A DNA stretch of 64,000 nucleotides, from NCBI GenBank assembly GCA_035539075.1, contig DATLJB010000005.1, positions 163,643 through 227,642 of the forward strand. The letters are read 5' to 3'. The notes below the pieces were generated by a model that worked only from the letters and a program-made list of their open reading frames with translations, ran no database searches and was not told the origin of the DNA. Every line of letters begins with the position of its first letter. The first letter of the stretch is position 1. Source of the DNA: Dongia_B sp035539075. GTDB taxonomy: Bacteria; Pseudomonadota; Alphaproteobacteria; Dongiales; Dongiaceae. The position numbers and the translations under genes are program-made. Below, piece by piece: positions 25,511-34,133 of this stretch.

Positions 25511-25526
25511 GCCGTGCATAGACGGC
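25511..25526. repeat. Inverted repeat GCCGT-N6-ACGGC in the MFS promoter region
   Basis: A perfect 5-bp inverted repeat between the MFS start and the candidate operator. It may be part of the 5' leader. Arms are short, so it could be chance. Confidence 0.35.
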
Positions 25527-25532
25527 AAGATA

Positions 25533-25549
25533 CGATACGGTACGTAGCG
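25533..25549. promoter_or_regulatory. Candidate TetR operator (CGATACG-GTA-CGTAGCG)
   Basis: A 17-bp near-perfect palindrome with 7-bp arms that differ at one position each way (CGaTACG / CGTAgCG). It lies 57-73 bp upstream of the MFS start codon, between that gene and the TetR-type gene. This is a usual position and size for a TetR operator. Confidence 0.5.
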
Positions 25550-25668
25550 AAACAGAGCTGGCCCAGCTTGGCAACCCACATTTTTGCTGCCGCGGCCATA
25601 CAATATTGCATCGCGACAGGGCATCGGATGCGGCCATCCGGCATCGGCGAAATCTGCCCGGCCGGAGT

Positions 25669-26289
25669 TCAGCGGCGCTTCGATACGCTCAGGCTGCGAA
25701 GGCTCAGGCCATGAAGATTGAGCTCAAGGATCCCGTCGATGAAGTCCGGATTGATCGGCTCATGGCCCAGCATCATGCGGTACCAGATCGGGCCGTAGAT
25801 CGCGTCGACGACGATATCGAGGTCGATATCCGGCCGGGCCAGGCCGGCGGCAATGGCCCGCTGCAGGCATGCCTTCGCGGCGGCACGGCGCGGCAGCAGG
25901 TAGCCGTCGAGCAATTGCCTGTTGGTGATGGCGTCGGCCTGGCCGAGTGCGATCAGTTCGCGCAGGATCCGGCCAGTCTTGCCGCGATATAGCTTGCCGA
26001 CCTTGTGAACCTGGGTGCGCAGATCTTCCAGCGGCGTCGATGTCTCCGGGAAAGCGATCTTTGGCGATACCGAGGTCAGGAAGGCTTCGAGCGCCAGCAC
26101 GCCCTTGGTCGGCCACCAGCGATAGATGGTGGTCTTGGCGACAGCGGCGCGTGCTGCGATTCCCTCGATGCTCAGCTTCGCGAAGCCAACTTCTTCAAGC
26201 ATCTCCGCGGCTGCCTGCAACACCGCGCGCTTCGCCGTGTCGTCGCGCGGCCGCCCGCAGGTCGGCCCCGTCCTCTTCGCAATTGACAT
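25669..26289 (-). CDS. TetR/AcrR family transcriptional regulator
   Basis: A 206-residue protein. The N-terminal helix-turn-helix is at about residues 20-65: RAVLQAAAEMLEEVGFAKLS, then IEGIAARAAVAKTTIYRWWPTKGVL. The C-terminal domain (ALGQADAITNRQLLDGYLLPRR and DLDIVVDAIYGPIWYRMMLGHEPI) is of the TetR_C_16/AefR-like class with a YGPIWYR motif. It is transcribed in the same direction as the MFS gene 190 nt downstream, and the gap contains a candidate operator. It probably represses that pump. The ligand is unknown. Confidence 0.88.
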   Translation of the reverse strand: MSIAKRTGPTCGRPRDDTAKRAVLQAAAEMLEEVGFAKLSIEGIAARAAVAKTTIYRWWPTKGVLALEAFLTSVSPKIAFPETSTPLEDLRTQVHKVGKLYRGKTGRILRELIALGQADAITNRQLLDGYLLPRRAAAKACLQRAIAAGLARPDIDLDIVVDAIYGPIWYRMMLGHEPINPDFIDGILELNLHGLSLRSLSVSKRR

Positions 26290-26445
26290 CTAGTTGCCGG
26301 CTTCCCGCATTTCTGAAACGCCCAAGCTTATCCGCTCAACCGCCGGAAAGGCAACGCGGGGAAGCGATCGGGAACGGGCGAAGCCGGAAGATCAGCTTTG
26401 CTTTGCGGCCGCCGGTTGTCCGGACACCCGGGCCAGTTGTGCGTC

Positions 26446-26470
26446 GGGCGGCAAGCTCCGCTTGCCGCCC
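26446..26470 (-). terminator. 11-bp hairpin downstream of mmsA
   Basis: GGGCGGCAAGC pairs perfectly with GCTTGCCGCCC around a 3-nt loop, 60-85 nt after the mmsA stop on the minus strand. No T tract follows, so it is either an unusually T-poor terminator or an mRNA 3' end stabiliser. Confidence 0.5.
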
Positions 26471-26530
26471 GTGGTCACAATCATCTGTCTGCCGCCCTGA
26501 TAGCGGCCGAGGAGCGCCCTCGCGGTGGAA

Positions 26531-28027
26531 TCACTTCATTGTCGGCATGACGAATTCAGCGCCGGCGCGGATGCCGGTCGGCCAGCGCGAGGTCACGGTC
26601 TTCAGCTTGGTGTAGAAGCGCACGCCTTCCGGGCCATGCATGTGGTGATCGCCGAACAGCGAGCGCTTCCAGCCGCCGAAGCTGTTGAAGGCCATCGGCA
26701 CCGGGATCGGCACGTTGATGCCGACCATGCCGACCTTGATCTTGGCGGCAAATTCGCGGGCGGCATCGCCGTCACGGGTGAAGATGGCCGTGCCGTTGCC
26801 GTATTCATGGTCGTTCACCAGCTTGACCGCCGTGGCATAATCCGGCACGCGCACCACCGAGAGAACCGGGCCGAAGATCTCTTCCTTGTAGATGCGCATC
26901 TCCGGGGTCACGTGGTCAAACAGGCAGCCACCGAGGAAGAAGCCATTCTCATAGCCCTGCAGCTTCAACCCACGGCCGTCGACCACCAGCTTGGCGCCTT
27001 CCTGCACGCCGAGATCGACATAGCCTTTGACCTTGTCGAAATGCTGCTTGGTGACGAGGGGGCCCATATCAGCTTCGGGATCCGTGCCGGGGGCCACTTT
27101 CATGCCGCGCACGCGCGGCGACAGCTTCTCGATCAACGTATCGCCGACCTTGTCACCGACGGCGACGGCAACCGAGATCGCCATGCAGCGCTCACCGGCC
27201 GAACCATAGCCGGCACCCATCAGCGCATCGGTTGCCAGATCCATATCGGCATCGGGCATGACGATCATATGGTTCTTGGCGCCGCCCAGGGCCTGGACGC
27301 GCTTATTATGCGCGGTGCCGGTATGATAGATGTATTCGGCGATCGGCGTCGAGCCGACGAAGCTCACCGCCTGGATCTCCGGATTGGCGAGGATCGCGTC
27401 GACTGCTTCCTTGTCGCCATTGACCACGTTGAACACGCCGTCCGGCAGGCCGGCCTTCTTCAAGAGCTCCGCCATCAGCAGCGAGGCGCTGGGCACGCGC
27501 TCCGACGGCTTCAGGATGAAGGTATTGCCGGTGGCAAGGGCGATGGGGAACATCCACATCGGAACCATGGCAGGAAAATTGAAGGGCGTGATGCCGGCGA
27601 CGACACCGAGCGGCTGGCGGATCGCCCAGCTGTCGACGTTAGTGCCGACATTCTCGCTGAACTCGCCCTTCAGCATCTGCGGAATGCCGCAGGCGAATTC
27701 GACGACTTCCAGGCCGCGGGTGATGGAGCCCTTGGCGTCCGACAACACCTTGCCGTGCTCGGCGGTGACCATCTGCGCCATCTTGTCCATGTTCTCTTCC
27801 AAGAGATCCTTGAAGCGGAAGAGCACGCGCGAACGCTGCAGCGGTGTCACGGCGGACCAGGTCTTGAAGGCCTCGGCGGCAACCTTGACCGCGGCATCCA
27901 GCTCGGCCTTCGAGGCCAGCGCGACCTTGGCCTGGACTTCGCCAGTGGCAGGGTTAAAGACGTCGCTGAAGCGACCGCTGGTGCCGGCAACTTCCTTGCC
28001 GCCGACGTAATGGGGGATGGTCCGCAT
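26531..28027 (-). CDS. mmsA: CoA-acylating methylmalonate-semialdehyde dehydrogenase
   Basis: A 498-residue aldehyde dehydrogenase from ATG 28027, with GCGAGGA upstream. Family signatures are IPHYVGGKEVAGTSGR, ITPFNFPAMVPMWMFPIALA, the catalytic Cys in GSAGERCMAIS, and FGPVLSVVRVPDYATAVKLVN. The end GGWKRSLFGDHHMHGPEGVRFYTKLKTVT is specific to MmsA. It converts methylmalonate or malonate semialdehyde to propionyl- or acetyl-CoA in valine, inositol and beta-alanine catabolism. No other valine or inositol genes are adjacent. The upstream region carries a candidate operator. Confidence 0.95.
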   Translation of the reverse strand: MRTIPHYVGGKEVAGTSGRFSDVFNPATGEVQAKVALASKAELDAAVKVAAEAFKTWSAVTPLQRSRVLFRFKDLLEENMDKMAQMVTAEHGKVLSDAKGSITRGLEVVEFACGIPQMLKGEFSENVGTNVDSWAIRQPLGVVAGITPFNFPAMVPMWMFPIALATGNTFILKPSERVPSASLLMAELLKKAGLPDGVFNVVNGDKEAVDAILANPEIQAVSFVGSTPIAEYIYHTGTAHNKRVQALGGAKNHMIVMPDADMDLATDALMGAGYGSAGERCMAISVAVAVGDKVGDTLIEKLSPRVRGMKVAPGTDPEADMGPLVTKQHFDKVKGYVDLGVQEGAKLVVDGRGLKLQGYENGFFLGGCLFDHVTPEMRIYKEEIFGPVLSVVRVPDYATAVKLVNDHEYGNGTAIFTRDGDAAREFAAKIKVGMVGINVPIPVPMAFNSFGGWKRSLFGDHHMHGPEGVRFYTKLKTVTSRWPTGIRAGAEFVMPTMK

Positions 28028-28120
28028 GTTGTCCTCGCCAGGTGATGGGCTGTTAATGGCCATTATTCGTCCCGGCGCAAGCCGGGCCAAGCGGCGGAAT
28101 AGTAAGACCTATTCGCCGGG

Positions 28121-28150
28121 GGTCAAGACAATTCGGTCAAGATATTGACC
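28121..28150. promoter_or_regulatory. Candidate operator upstream of mmsA (GGTCAA-N8-GGTCAA-N4-TTGACC)
   Basis: GGTCAA at 28135-28140 and TTGACC at 28145-28150 form a perfect inverted repeat with a 4-bp centre. A third GGTCAA half-site is at 28121-28126. The cluster lies about 95-125 bp upstream of the mmsA start codon. The cognate regulator is unknown; no regulator gene adjoins mmsA. Confidence 0.45.
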
Positions 28151-28278
28151 GCCCGATTAGGATATTTAACGGATATGCCTCCGTGGCGGGGTGGCGCGAT
28201 CCGAAGGTAAACCGGAGCGTTCAGGCGCGGGATTAAACCAGGCAAGGGGGCAGTCCCGAGGATGCCGGCCCCGGCCGG

Positions 28279-29766
28279 TCAGCGGATGCCTTCCTCGACG
28301 ATGGTTTCCTGAGTCACGGCGGCGGCTTGCCGCTCATCCGCGGTAATGCGCGTGGTTTTCCAGCTGCCGCGGGCGAACCAGCAGATCGAGACGATGGCGA
28401 CCAGGATATTGGTGACCGGGAAGGACCACCACAGGCCCTCCGCCATCAGCGCCGTGTGTTTGGAGAGCACATAGGCCATGGGAAACTGGATCATCCATTG
28501 CGAGACCAGGGCGATGACCATGGCGATCAGCATGTTGCCGGAGGCGCGAAAGGCAGAGACGATGCTGAGCTGGATGCCGATCCCGCCCCAGGCAAGGCAC
28601 ATGACCCTAATGAAGCGGGCGCCGGCGGCGATGACCTCCGGGTCCTCGGGAATGAAGAAGGCGACGATCGCCGGGGCGGCCAGATAGGCGATGACGCCGA
28701 CGACGCTGAGCGTGACGAATCCGAAGACTGTGCCGAGAACGGTGACCCGCGCCGCGCGTTCGAGATTGCCGGCGCCGATATTCTGTCCGACCAGGGTGGA
28801 GACCGCCATCGACAGGCCCATGGCGGGAATCGTCACCACCTGCAGCACATTCGAGCCGACGCCATAGGCGGCGATCGTCAACGTGCCGAAGCTCGCCACC
28901 AGGAAGGACATGATCATCAGGCCGAGGCCGCGGGTCGACAATTCGACGGAGCCCGGAAAGCCGAGAAAGAAGGCGCGGCGGATATAGGGCAGGTCGGGCT
29001 TCAGCCCGGTCCAGTGCAGCTTGATGCCATGGCGGCCGTGCAGGAAGAGGCCGATCCCGATGGCTGCCGCGAGTGCCTGCGTCACCAGCGTCGCCAAAGC
29101 GGCACCCATCACGCCAAAACCGGGGACGGGGCCGGCGCCGAAGATGAAGAGCGGGTCGAGGATGAAATTGAGCATCACAGTGCCGAGCACGATGGCGAGC
29201 GGAATCGCGGTGCGGCCGACGCCGCGCATCAGGGCCTGGAACATCGCATAGATGAAGACGAAGATGATGCCGATGAAAGAGACGCGCATGAAGCCCAGCG
29301 CGCCGGCATAGACATCCGGCGCGACGCCGAGCAGTTCCAGCAGATAGGGCGAGAGGGCGTATCCAAGCACGCCGAGCAGGACCGAGGTCAATGTCACCAT
29401 TACCATGGTCTGCGCCGCCACATGATCGACCATGTCCTGGCGCCCGGCGCCCATATATTGCGCGCTGAGCGTCGCGCCGGCCATGGCGAGGCCGGAGCCG
29501 AGCGCGATCACCAGGAAGGTGACGGGAAAGCTGATGGAGACGGCCGCCACCGCCGCGGCGCCAAGGCGGCCGACCCAAAAGGCGTCGGTGAGCTGGTAGC
29601 CGGTCTGCAGCACATTGCCAAGGATGATAGGGATGGCGAGGGTGATCAGGGCGCGGCTGATCGGCCCTTCCAAAAACAGCCTGCGGCGGGAATCCAAGCT
29701 GGCGGTCTCTCGAGTGTTGGACACGGCCGAGAGCTTAGCCCGAACAGCGGCCACCGGCACAAACAA
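28279..29766 (-). CDS. MATE family efflux transporter
   Basis: About 495 residues with some twelve hydrophobic helices in two halves. LEGPISRALITLAIPIILGNVLQTGYQLTDAFWVGRLGAAAVAAVS is a textbook MATE N-terminus, and the mirrored motif in half two is AYGVGSNVLQVVTIPAMGLSMAVSTLVGQNIGAG. The family exchanges cationic drugs for Na+ or H+. The first start codon in frame is TTG at 29766, and GTG codons at 29760 and 29724 are alternatives; I see no decisive ribosome site. Confidence 0.9.
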   Translation of the reverse strand: MFVPVAAVRAKLSAVSNTRETASLDSRRRLFLEGPISRALITLAIPIILGNVLQTGYQLTDAFWVGRLGAAAVAAVSISFPVTFLVIALGSGLAMAGATLSAQYMGAGRQDMVDHVAAQTMVMVTLTSVLLGVLGYALSPYLLELLGVAPDVYAGALGFMRVSFIGIIFVFIYAMFQALMRGVGRTAIPLAIVLGTVMLNFILDPLFIFGAGPVPGFGVMGAALATLVTQALAAAIGIGLFLHGRHGIKLHWTGLKPDLPYIRRAFFLGFPGSVELSTRGLGLMIMSFLVASFGTLTIAAYGVGSNVLQVVTIPAMGLSMAVSTLVGQNIGAGNLERAARVTVLGTVFGFVTLSVVGVIAYLAAPAIVAFFIPEDPEVIAAGARFIRVMCLAWGGIGIQLSIVSAFRASGNMLIAMVIALVSQWMIQFPMAYVLSKHTALMAEGLWWSFPVTNILVAIVSICWFARGSWKTTRITADERQAAAVTQETIVEEGIR

Positions 29767-29808
29767 AGTCGTGAGGCGAGCGGGGGCGATGTCCGTATGA
29801 TAAGATCG

Positions 29809-29844
29809 GCGGCGTGAAGACCGGCTGGCCAGCCTTCACGCCGC
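29809..29844 (-). terminator. Hairpin after the DapA-like gene
   Basis: GCGGCGTGAAG pairs perfectly with CTTCACGCCGC around a 14-nt loop that itself contains a GGCTGGCC self-complementary stretch. It lies 31 nt after the stop of the minus-strand aldolase gene. The T tract is weak on both strands (TTTGTC on plus). Confidence 0.55.
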
Positions 29845-29874
29845 TTTGTCTTGCCGGGTGGAGCAGCAGCGGCT

Positions 29875-30813
29875 TTACGCCTGCTGCGACCACTCCTTGT
29901 ACCAGGTCTTGAACAGCTTCAGCTGGGTCTCGGCATAATGCTTCTGGCTGGGGCTCAGCTTGTCCGACGGGTTGATCTGCAACTCGTATTCCGGGCTGCC
30001 TTCCAGCACCATGAGATGCTTGTAATAGAGGACCAGGTCCGCTCCCTCGTCGAAGGTCGAAAGCACCCACAGCGCCTTGTCGAGTTCCTCGGCCTTGCGG
30101 CGGGCGACCGCATCGCCGGCCTGGGCCTTTTCGCACAGCGAAACGAGATGCAGCACTTCGCGGGGCAAAGCGTTGCCGATGCCGGTGATGGCACCGCCCG
30201 CATTGCAATTGACGAAGCCATGGACGACCTGGGTGTCGACGCCGACCATCAAGGTGAGGCTGGGATCGCGGCCGGTGATGTGCTCAGCGGCATAGCTCAG
30301 CGATTCCCGTCCGCCGAATTCCTTGAAGCCGACCAGATGCGGGTATTTCTCGTTCAGCTTGAAGAAGAGGTCGGCCTTGGTCTCGAAGCCGTAATAGGGA
30401 CTGTTATAGATCACCGAGGGAAGATCGACGGCGGCTTCCAGGATGCCGGCGAAATGATCGTATTGAGCCGCGGCGGAGGTGCCGCGGGAGAGCACGCGCG
30501 GTATGATCATGAGACCGCCGGCCCCGACCTTCTTGGCATGGGCGGCCAGCTCGGTCGCCTGGCGTGGATTCTGGGCGCCGGTGCCGACGATGACCGGGAC
30601 GCCAGCCTTGACCAGGGCCTCGACGCCTTGCTGACGCTGTTCGATCGTCAGCAGCGGCCAATCGCCCATCGAGCCGCAATAGACGACTGCCGACATGCCT
30701 TTCTCGATCAGCTCCTTGCCCTTGCGGGCGAGGGCGGCAAAGTCGGGGCTGCGATCGGCTTTGCAGGGGGTCATCAAGGCGGGAACGCAGCCGCGGAAAA
30801 TATTTCTAGCCAC
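29875..30813 (-). CDS. Dihydrodipicolinate synthase (DapA) family aldolase/dehydratase
   Basis: The start is GTG 30813, preceded by AGGAG at ideal spacing, giving 312 residues, close to the family norm. The (beta/alpha)8 landmarks are VYCGSMGDWPLLT (G-S-T/M-G-E loop), the conserved Tyr in VIYNSPYYGF and the Schiff-base Lys in LVGFKEFGG. Family members include DapA, NanA, 4-hydroxy-2-oxoglutarate aldolase and keto-deoxy-sugar-acid dehydratases. The divergence from DapA and the SPYYGF motif point to a catabolic member acting on a 2-oxo acid. It is the same strand as, and downstream of, glcB, so a link to glyoxylate or 2-oxo acid metabolism is possible. Confidence 0.85.
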   Translation of the reverse strand: MARNIFRGCVPALMTPCKADRSPDFAALARKGKELIEKGMSAVVYCGSMGDWPLLTIEQRQQGVEALVKAGVPVIVGTGAQNPRQATELAAHAKKVGAGGLMIIPRVLSRGTSAAAQYDHFAGILEAAVDLPSVIYNSPYYGFETKADLFFKLNEKYPHLVGFKEFGGRESLSYAAEHITGRDPSLTLMVGVDTQVVHGFVNCNAGGAITGIGNALPREVLHLVSLCEKAQAGDAVARRKAEELDKALWVLSTFDEGADLVLYYKHLMVLEGSPEYELQINPSDKLSPSQKHYAETQLKLFKTWYKEWSQQA

Positions 30814-30938
30814 TTTAATCTCCTGAGGATGAATTCGGCCCGACCATAGCGTCCCCGACGGCAATTAAAAAGCCAGATCCTCGTCCGCTTTGCACCGCTT
30901 ATTGCCGGCCGGCCGCCGCCGGGATACCCGCCTGCGGC

Positions 30939-33086
30939 TCAGTTCCGTCCCTTGACCCGCAGCCTGGCCGCATGGAGCAGCGGCTCGGTATAGCCGTTGG
31001 GCTGGCCGCGGCCCTTGAAAACCAGGTCGCAGGCGGTCTGGAAGGCGATCGACAGCTCGAAATCAGGCGCCATCGGCTTGTAGGCCGGATCGCTCGCATT
31101 CTGTTTGTCGACCACCGCCGCCATGCGCTTCAACACCGCCATCACCTGGTCGCGCGTGCAAACGCCGTGATGCAGCCAGTTGGCGATATGCTGCGACGAG
31201 ATCCGCAAGGTGGCACGGTCTTCCATCAAGCCCACATTGTTGATATCGGGGACCTTGGAGCAGCCGATGCCCTGGTCGATCCAGCGCACGACGTAGCCCA
31301 GGATGCCCTGGGCGTTGTTCTCCACTTCGCGCAGGATCTGCGCCTCGCTCCATTTCCTGAACGAGGCGATCGGGATGTCGAGGATGGCATCGACATGGGC
31401 GCGGCGCCCGCCGGCGGCCAGTTTCTTCTGCACGGCGAAGACATCGATCTTGTGATAATGCAGGGCGTGCAAGGTCGCTGCGGTGGGCGAGGGGACCCAG
31501 GCACAATTGGCGCCGGCCTTGGGATGCTCGATCTTCTGCTCCAGCATCGCCGCCATCATGTCGGGCGCCGCCCACATGCCCTTGCCGATCTGTGCCTTGC
31601 CGGAGAGGCCGCATTCCAGGCCGATATCGACATTGAGATTCTCATAGGCGGTGATCCAGGCCTTCCGCTTGATGAAATCCTTGCGCGAGAAGGGGCCCGC
31701 TTCCATCGAGGTATGGATCTCGTCGCCGGTACGGTCGAGGAAGCCGGTATTGATAAAGGCGACGCGGTGCTTCGCGGCACGGATACATTCCTTGAGATTG
31801 ACCGAGGTGCGGCGCTCCTCGTCCATGATGCCAAGCTTGACCGTGTAGCGCGGCAGCCCCAGGACCTGTTCGACGTGGGTAAAGGCATCGTCGGCGAAGG
31901 CAACCTCCTCCGGCCCATGCATCTTCGGCTTCACCACATAGACCGAACCCATGACGGAATTGCGCAGGGCATCGGCCGCGTCGCCGGTCTTTTTGAGGTC
32001 ATGAAGCGCGATCAGGGTGGTGATCATCGCATCCATCAGGCCTTCAGGAATCTCATGGCCCTCCTTGTCGAGGATGGCCGGCGTGGTCATGAGATGACCG
32101 ACATTGCGCACCAGGAGAAGCGCGCGTCCCTTCAGAGTCAGCGTGCCGCCGTCCGGCCTGGTAAAAACGCGATCGGGATGAAGGCGGCGGGTGAAGCTCT
32201 TGCCGCCCTTTTCGACTTCCGCAGCCAAGTCGCCTTTCATCAGGCCGAGCCAATTGGAATAGGCGAGGACCTTGTCTTCGGCATCGACACAGGCAACGGA
32301 ATCCTCGCAATCCATGATCGCCGATACGGCGCTTTCGATGACCACATCGGCGAGCAGCGCCTGATCGCGGCTGCCGATGGGATGGGCGCGATCGAAGACC
32401 AATTCGACATGCAGGCCGTTGTTGCGCAGCAGGACGGCATCGGGCGCTTTCGGGTTGCCGCGATAGCCGACGAACTTTTCCGGCTGCAGCAGCGGCAGGT
32501 CGTCGACCAGCAGAGCCCCGTCCCTGACCTGATAGCGGCGGACATCGGCATGGCTGGCGCCTTCGATGGGAAAGGCCTCGTCGAGGAAAACCCGGGTGCG
32601 CGCCACGACGCGGGCGCCGCGGCCCCGGTCATAGCCGCCGGTCGGAATGGGGGCTCCCATGGCATCGGTGCCGTAGAAGCAGTCATAAAGGCTGCCCCAG
32701 CGGGCATTCGCCGCATTCAGCGCATAGCGCGCATTGGTGACCGGCACGACCAGCTGAGGGCCGGCGATCGAGGCGATCTCCGGATCGACATGCGCGGTTT
32801 CGATTTTGAAGTCCGATCCTTCCGGCAGCAGATAGCCGATCCGGGAAAGGAAGTCCTTCTGCGCGGCGATGCTGGCGCCGGGATTAGCCTTGTGCCAGGC
32901 ATCGATCTGCGCTTGCAAGGCATCGCGCTTTGCCAGCAGCGCGCGGTTTCTGGGGCCGAGCTCATGGATGAGGGCCGAAAAGCCATGCCAGAAATGATCG
33001 GTCGCGACGCCGCTTCCCGGCAAGGCCTGCTGCGTGATGAAGTCGTCGAGTTGCGGGTCGACCGAGAGGCCTTGACGCTGGATCAT
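30939..33086 (-). CDS. glcB: Malate synthase G
   Basis: A 715-residue protein from ATG 33086 with AGG in GGCAGGTAAAG upstream. The family length is about 720. Characteristic stretches are SAIMDCEDSVACVDAEDKVLAYSNWLGLM, FINTGFLDRTGDEIHTSMEAGP and SQHIANWLHHGVCT. The enzyme condenses glyoxylate with acetyl-CoA to malate. The acetyl-CoA made by the itaconate-like operon or mmsA could feed it, but isocitrate lyase is not in the window. The open frame extends 17 codons upstream, without a ribosome site. Confidence 0.96.
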   Translation of the reverse strand: MIQRQGLSVDPQLDDFITQQALPGSGVATDHFWHGFSALIHELGPRNRALLAKRDALQAQIDAWHKANPGASIAAQKDFLSRIGYLLPEGSDFKIETAHVDPEIASIAGPQLVVPVTNARYALNAANARWGSLYDCFYGTDAMGAPIPTGGYDRGRGARVVARTRVFLDEAFPIEGASHADVRRYQVRDGALLVDDLPLLQPEKFVGYRGNPKAPDAVLLRNNGLHVELVFDRAHPIGSRDQALLADVVIESAVSAIMDCEDSVACVDAEDKVLAYSNWLGLMKGDLAAEVEKGGKSFTRRLHPDRVFTRPDGGTLTLKGRALLLVRNVGHLMTTPAILDKEGHEIPEGLMDAMITTLIALHDLKKTGDAADALRNSVMGSVYVVKPKMHGPEEVAFADDAFTHVEQVLGLPRYTVKLGIMDEERRTSVNLKECIRAAKHRVAFINTGFLDRTGDEIHTSMEAGPFSRKDFIKRKAWITAYENLNVDIGLECGLSGKAQIGKGMWAAPDMMAAMLEQKIEHPKAGANCAWVPSPTAATLHALHYHKIDVFAVQKKLAAGGRRAHVDAILDIPIASFRKWSEAQILREVENNAQGILGYVVRWIDQGIGCSKVPDINNVGLMEDRATLRISSQHIANWLHHGVCTRDQVMAVLKRMAAVVDKQNASDPAYKPMAPDFELSIAFQTACDLVFKGRGQPNGYTEPLLHAARLRVKGRN

Positions 33087-33360
33087 CTTTACCTGCCCGT
33101 CATTTGGATATCCGGTGTTTACGTAGAAAGTTGGCAAGAGGCTTGCTCTTCCTCGCAGAGTTTATGTGCTGAGGTTTTGGAACTGCAAGCACACAGTAGA
33201 GAAGCAGGCGCCGGACCCAATGCCGGTCGGCGATCTGTCGCGCAAGATACCTGCCCGACCGGCAACGCAGGAACAGGGTGTCGTATATGGGCGATCGTGA
33301 TCGTGCAGTTTCAACCGTGCGAATTCCCGTCTTGAACGTGCGCCCCGGCAGGGGGGCGGT

Positions 33361-33678
33361 TCAGGCAAGAAGTCGCCAGAAGGCGAGGGCAAGTGCGATC
33401 ACCAGTACCCAAGCGATTACGGCATAAGGCAGCACCGATCTGACGCCCCGCCAGAAGTCATGATCGACGGCAGGAATATCATAGGATCCCAGAGCCTCGG
33501 CGATGGCCGCGTCCAGCGTGTCGTGATCGTTGCTGGTCCAGCTTTTGTTCCGGGTGGCGTGGGTGAGCGTGCAGCGATATTTTCGGCGCGTTCCATCGTG
33601 CCAGGAGGTCACGCTGACGGTCAGCTCGTCCGGAATTGTCGCCAGCCCGTTTGCCGGGGTGGCGGTCAGCTGGGACAT
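33361..33678 (-). CDS. Small membrane protein of unknown function
   Basis: A 105-residue protein from ATG 33678, with GGGGAG about 10 nt upstream (GTG 33696 is an alternative). The polar N-terminal 70 residues (LTVSVTSWHDGTRRKYRCTL) are followed by one C-terminal helix (LPYAVIAWVLVIALALAFW). The FWRGV-x3-P-x4-W segment before and in the helix resembles that of the 91-residue protein at 47180. I do not recognise a family. It may be a single-pass protein with an extended cytoplasmic domain. Confidence 0.5.
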   Translation of the reverse strand: MSQLTATPANGLATIPDELTVSVTSWHDGTRRKYRCTLTHATRNKSWTSNDHDTLDAAIAEALGSYDIPAVDHDFWRGVRSVLPYAVIAWVLVIALALAFWRLLA

Positions 33679-34133
33679 GCCGCTTAATCTCCCCACACTC
33701 CCATCGATAAATATAAACAGCTTTTACGGAGCGGCTCTGGAAATTTGTCAATTCCAGCGCAAATGGCTAAATTAAAAGACAATATTTATACATTTGGGTG
33801 TGCTTTTCGATGGCCGCCGGTCATTGAGCCTCTGGCATTTTCGCTTTAGAAACAGGATACGCGCTAAAAATCGAAGTTGGCTGGCTGCAAAGTCGGTGAG
33901 TAGGGGGAGGCCACATCCGCCGAAGGGAGAGGACGAAATGTCCCCGCTTCGGATCGTGCAGGAGGCCCAACACCGTGATGCTTGACAATCCGCCGACCAG
34001 GCGACGCTTCGTGTCGACGATGTATTGCGTCGGCACAGGTGGTGCGAAGCAACGATCTCGACAAGATCCGCGTTGCACCTCGCCTGCCGGTCATGACTCT
34101 GCCTGGGTCTGAGGTGATGGGGGAGCGCGATCG
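33679..34133. other. 455-nt intergenic region upstream of galE
   Basis: The left part (about 33700-33800) is A/T-rich for this genome. The right part contains TTGACA at 33982-33987 without a convincing -10. Short frames have no family resemblance. It presumably carries the galE promoter; GGGGGAG precedes the galE ATG. Confidence 0.4.

Noticed and set aside
23965..25521. 518-codon plus-strand frame opposite the binding protein and MFS genes
   Set aside because: It spans two convincing minus-strand genes and is rich in Gln, Asp and Arg with no family pattern.
28327..29817. 496-codon plus-strand frame opposite the MATE gene
   Set aside because: Antisense shadow; hydrophilic composition is the mirror of the membrane helices.
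30972..33335. 787-codon plus-strand frame opposite glcB
   Set aside because: Antisense shadow of malate synthase G.
33982..33987. TTGACA upstream of galE as a sigma-70 promoter
   Set aside because: No acceptable -10 sequence at 16-18 nt spacing.
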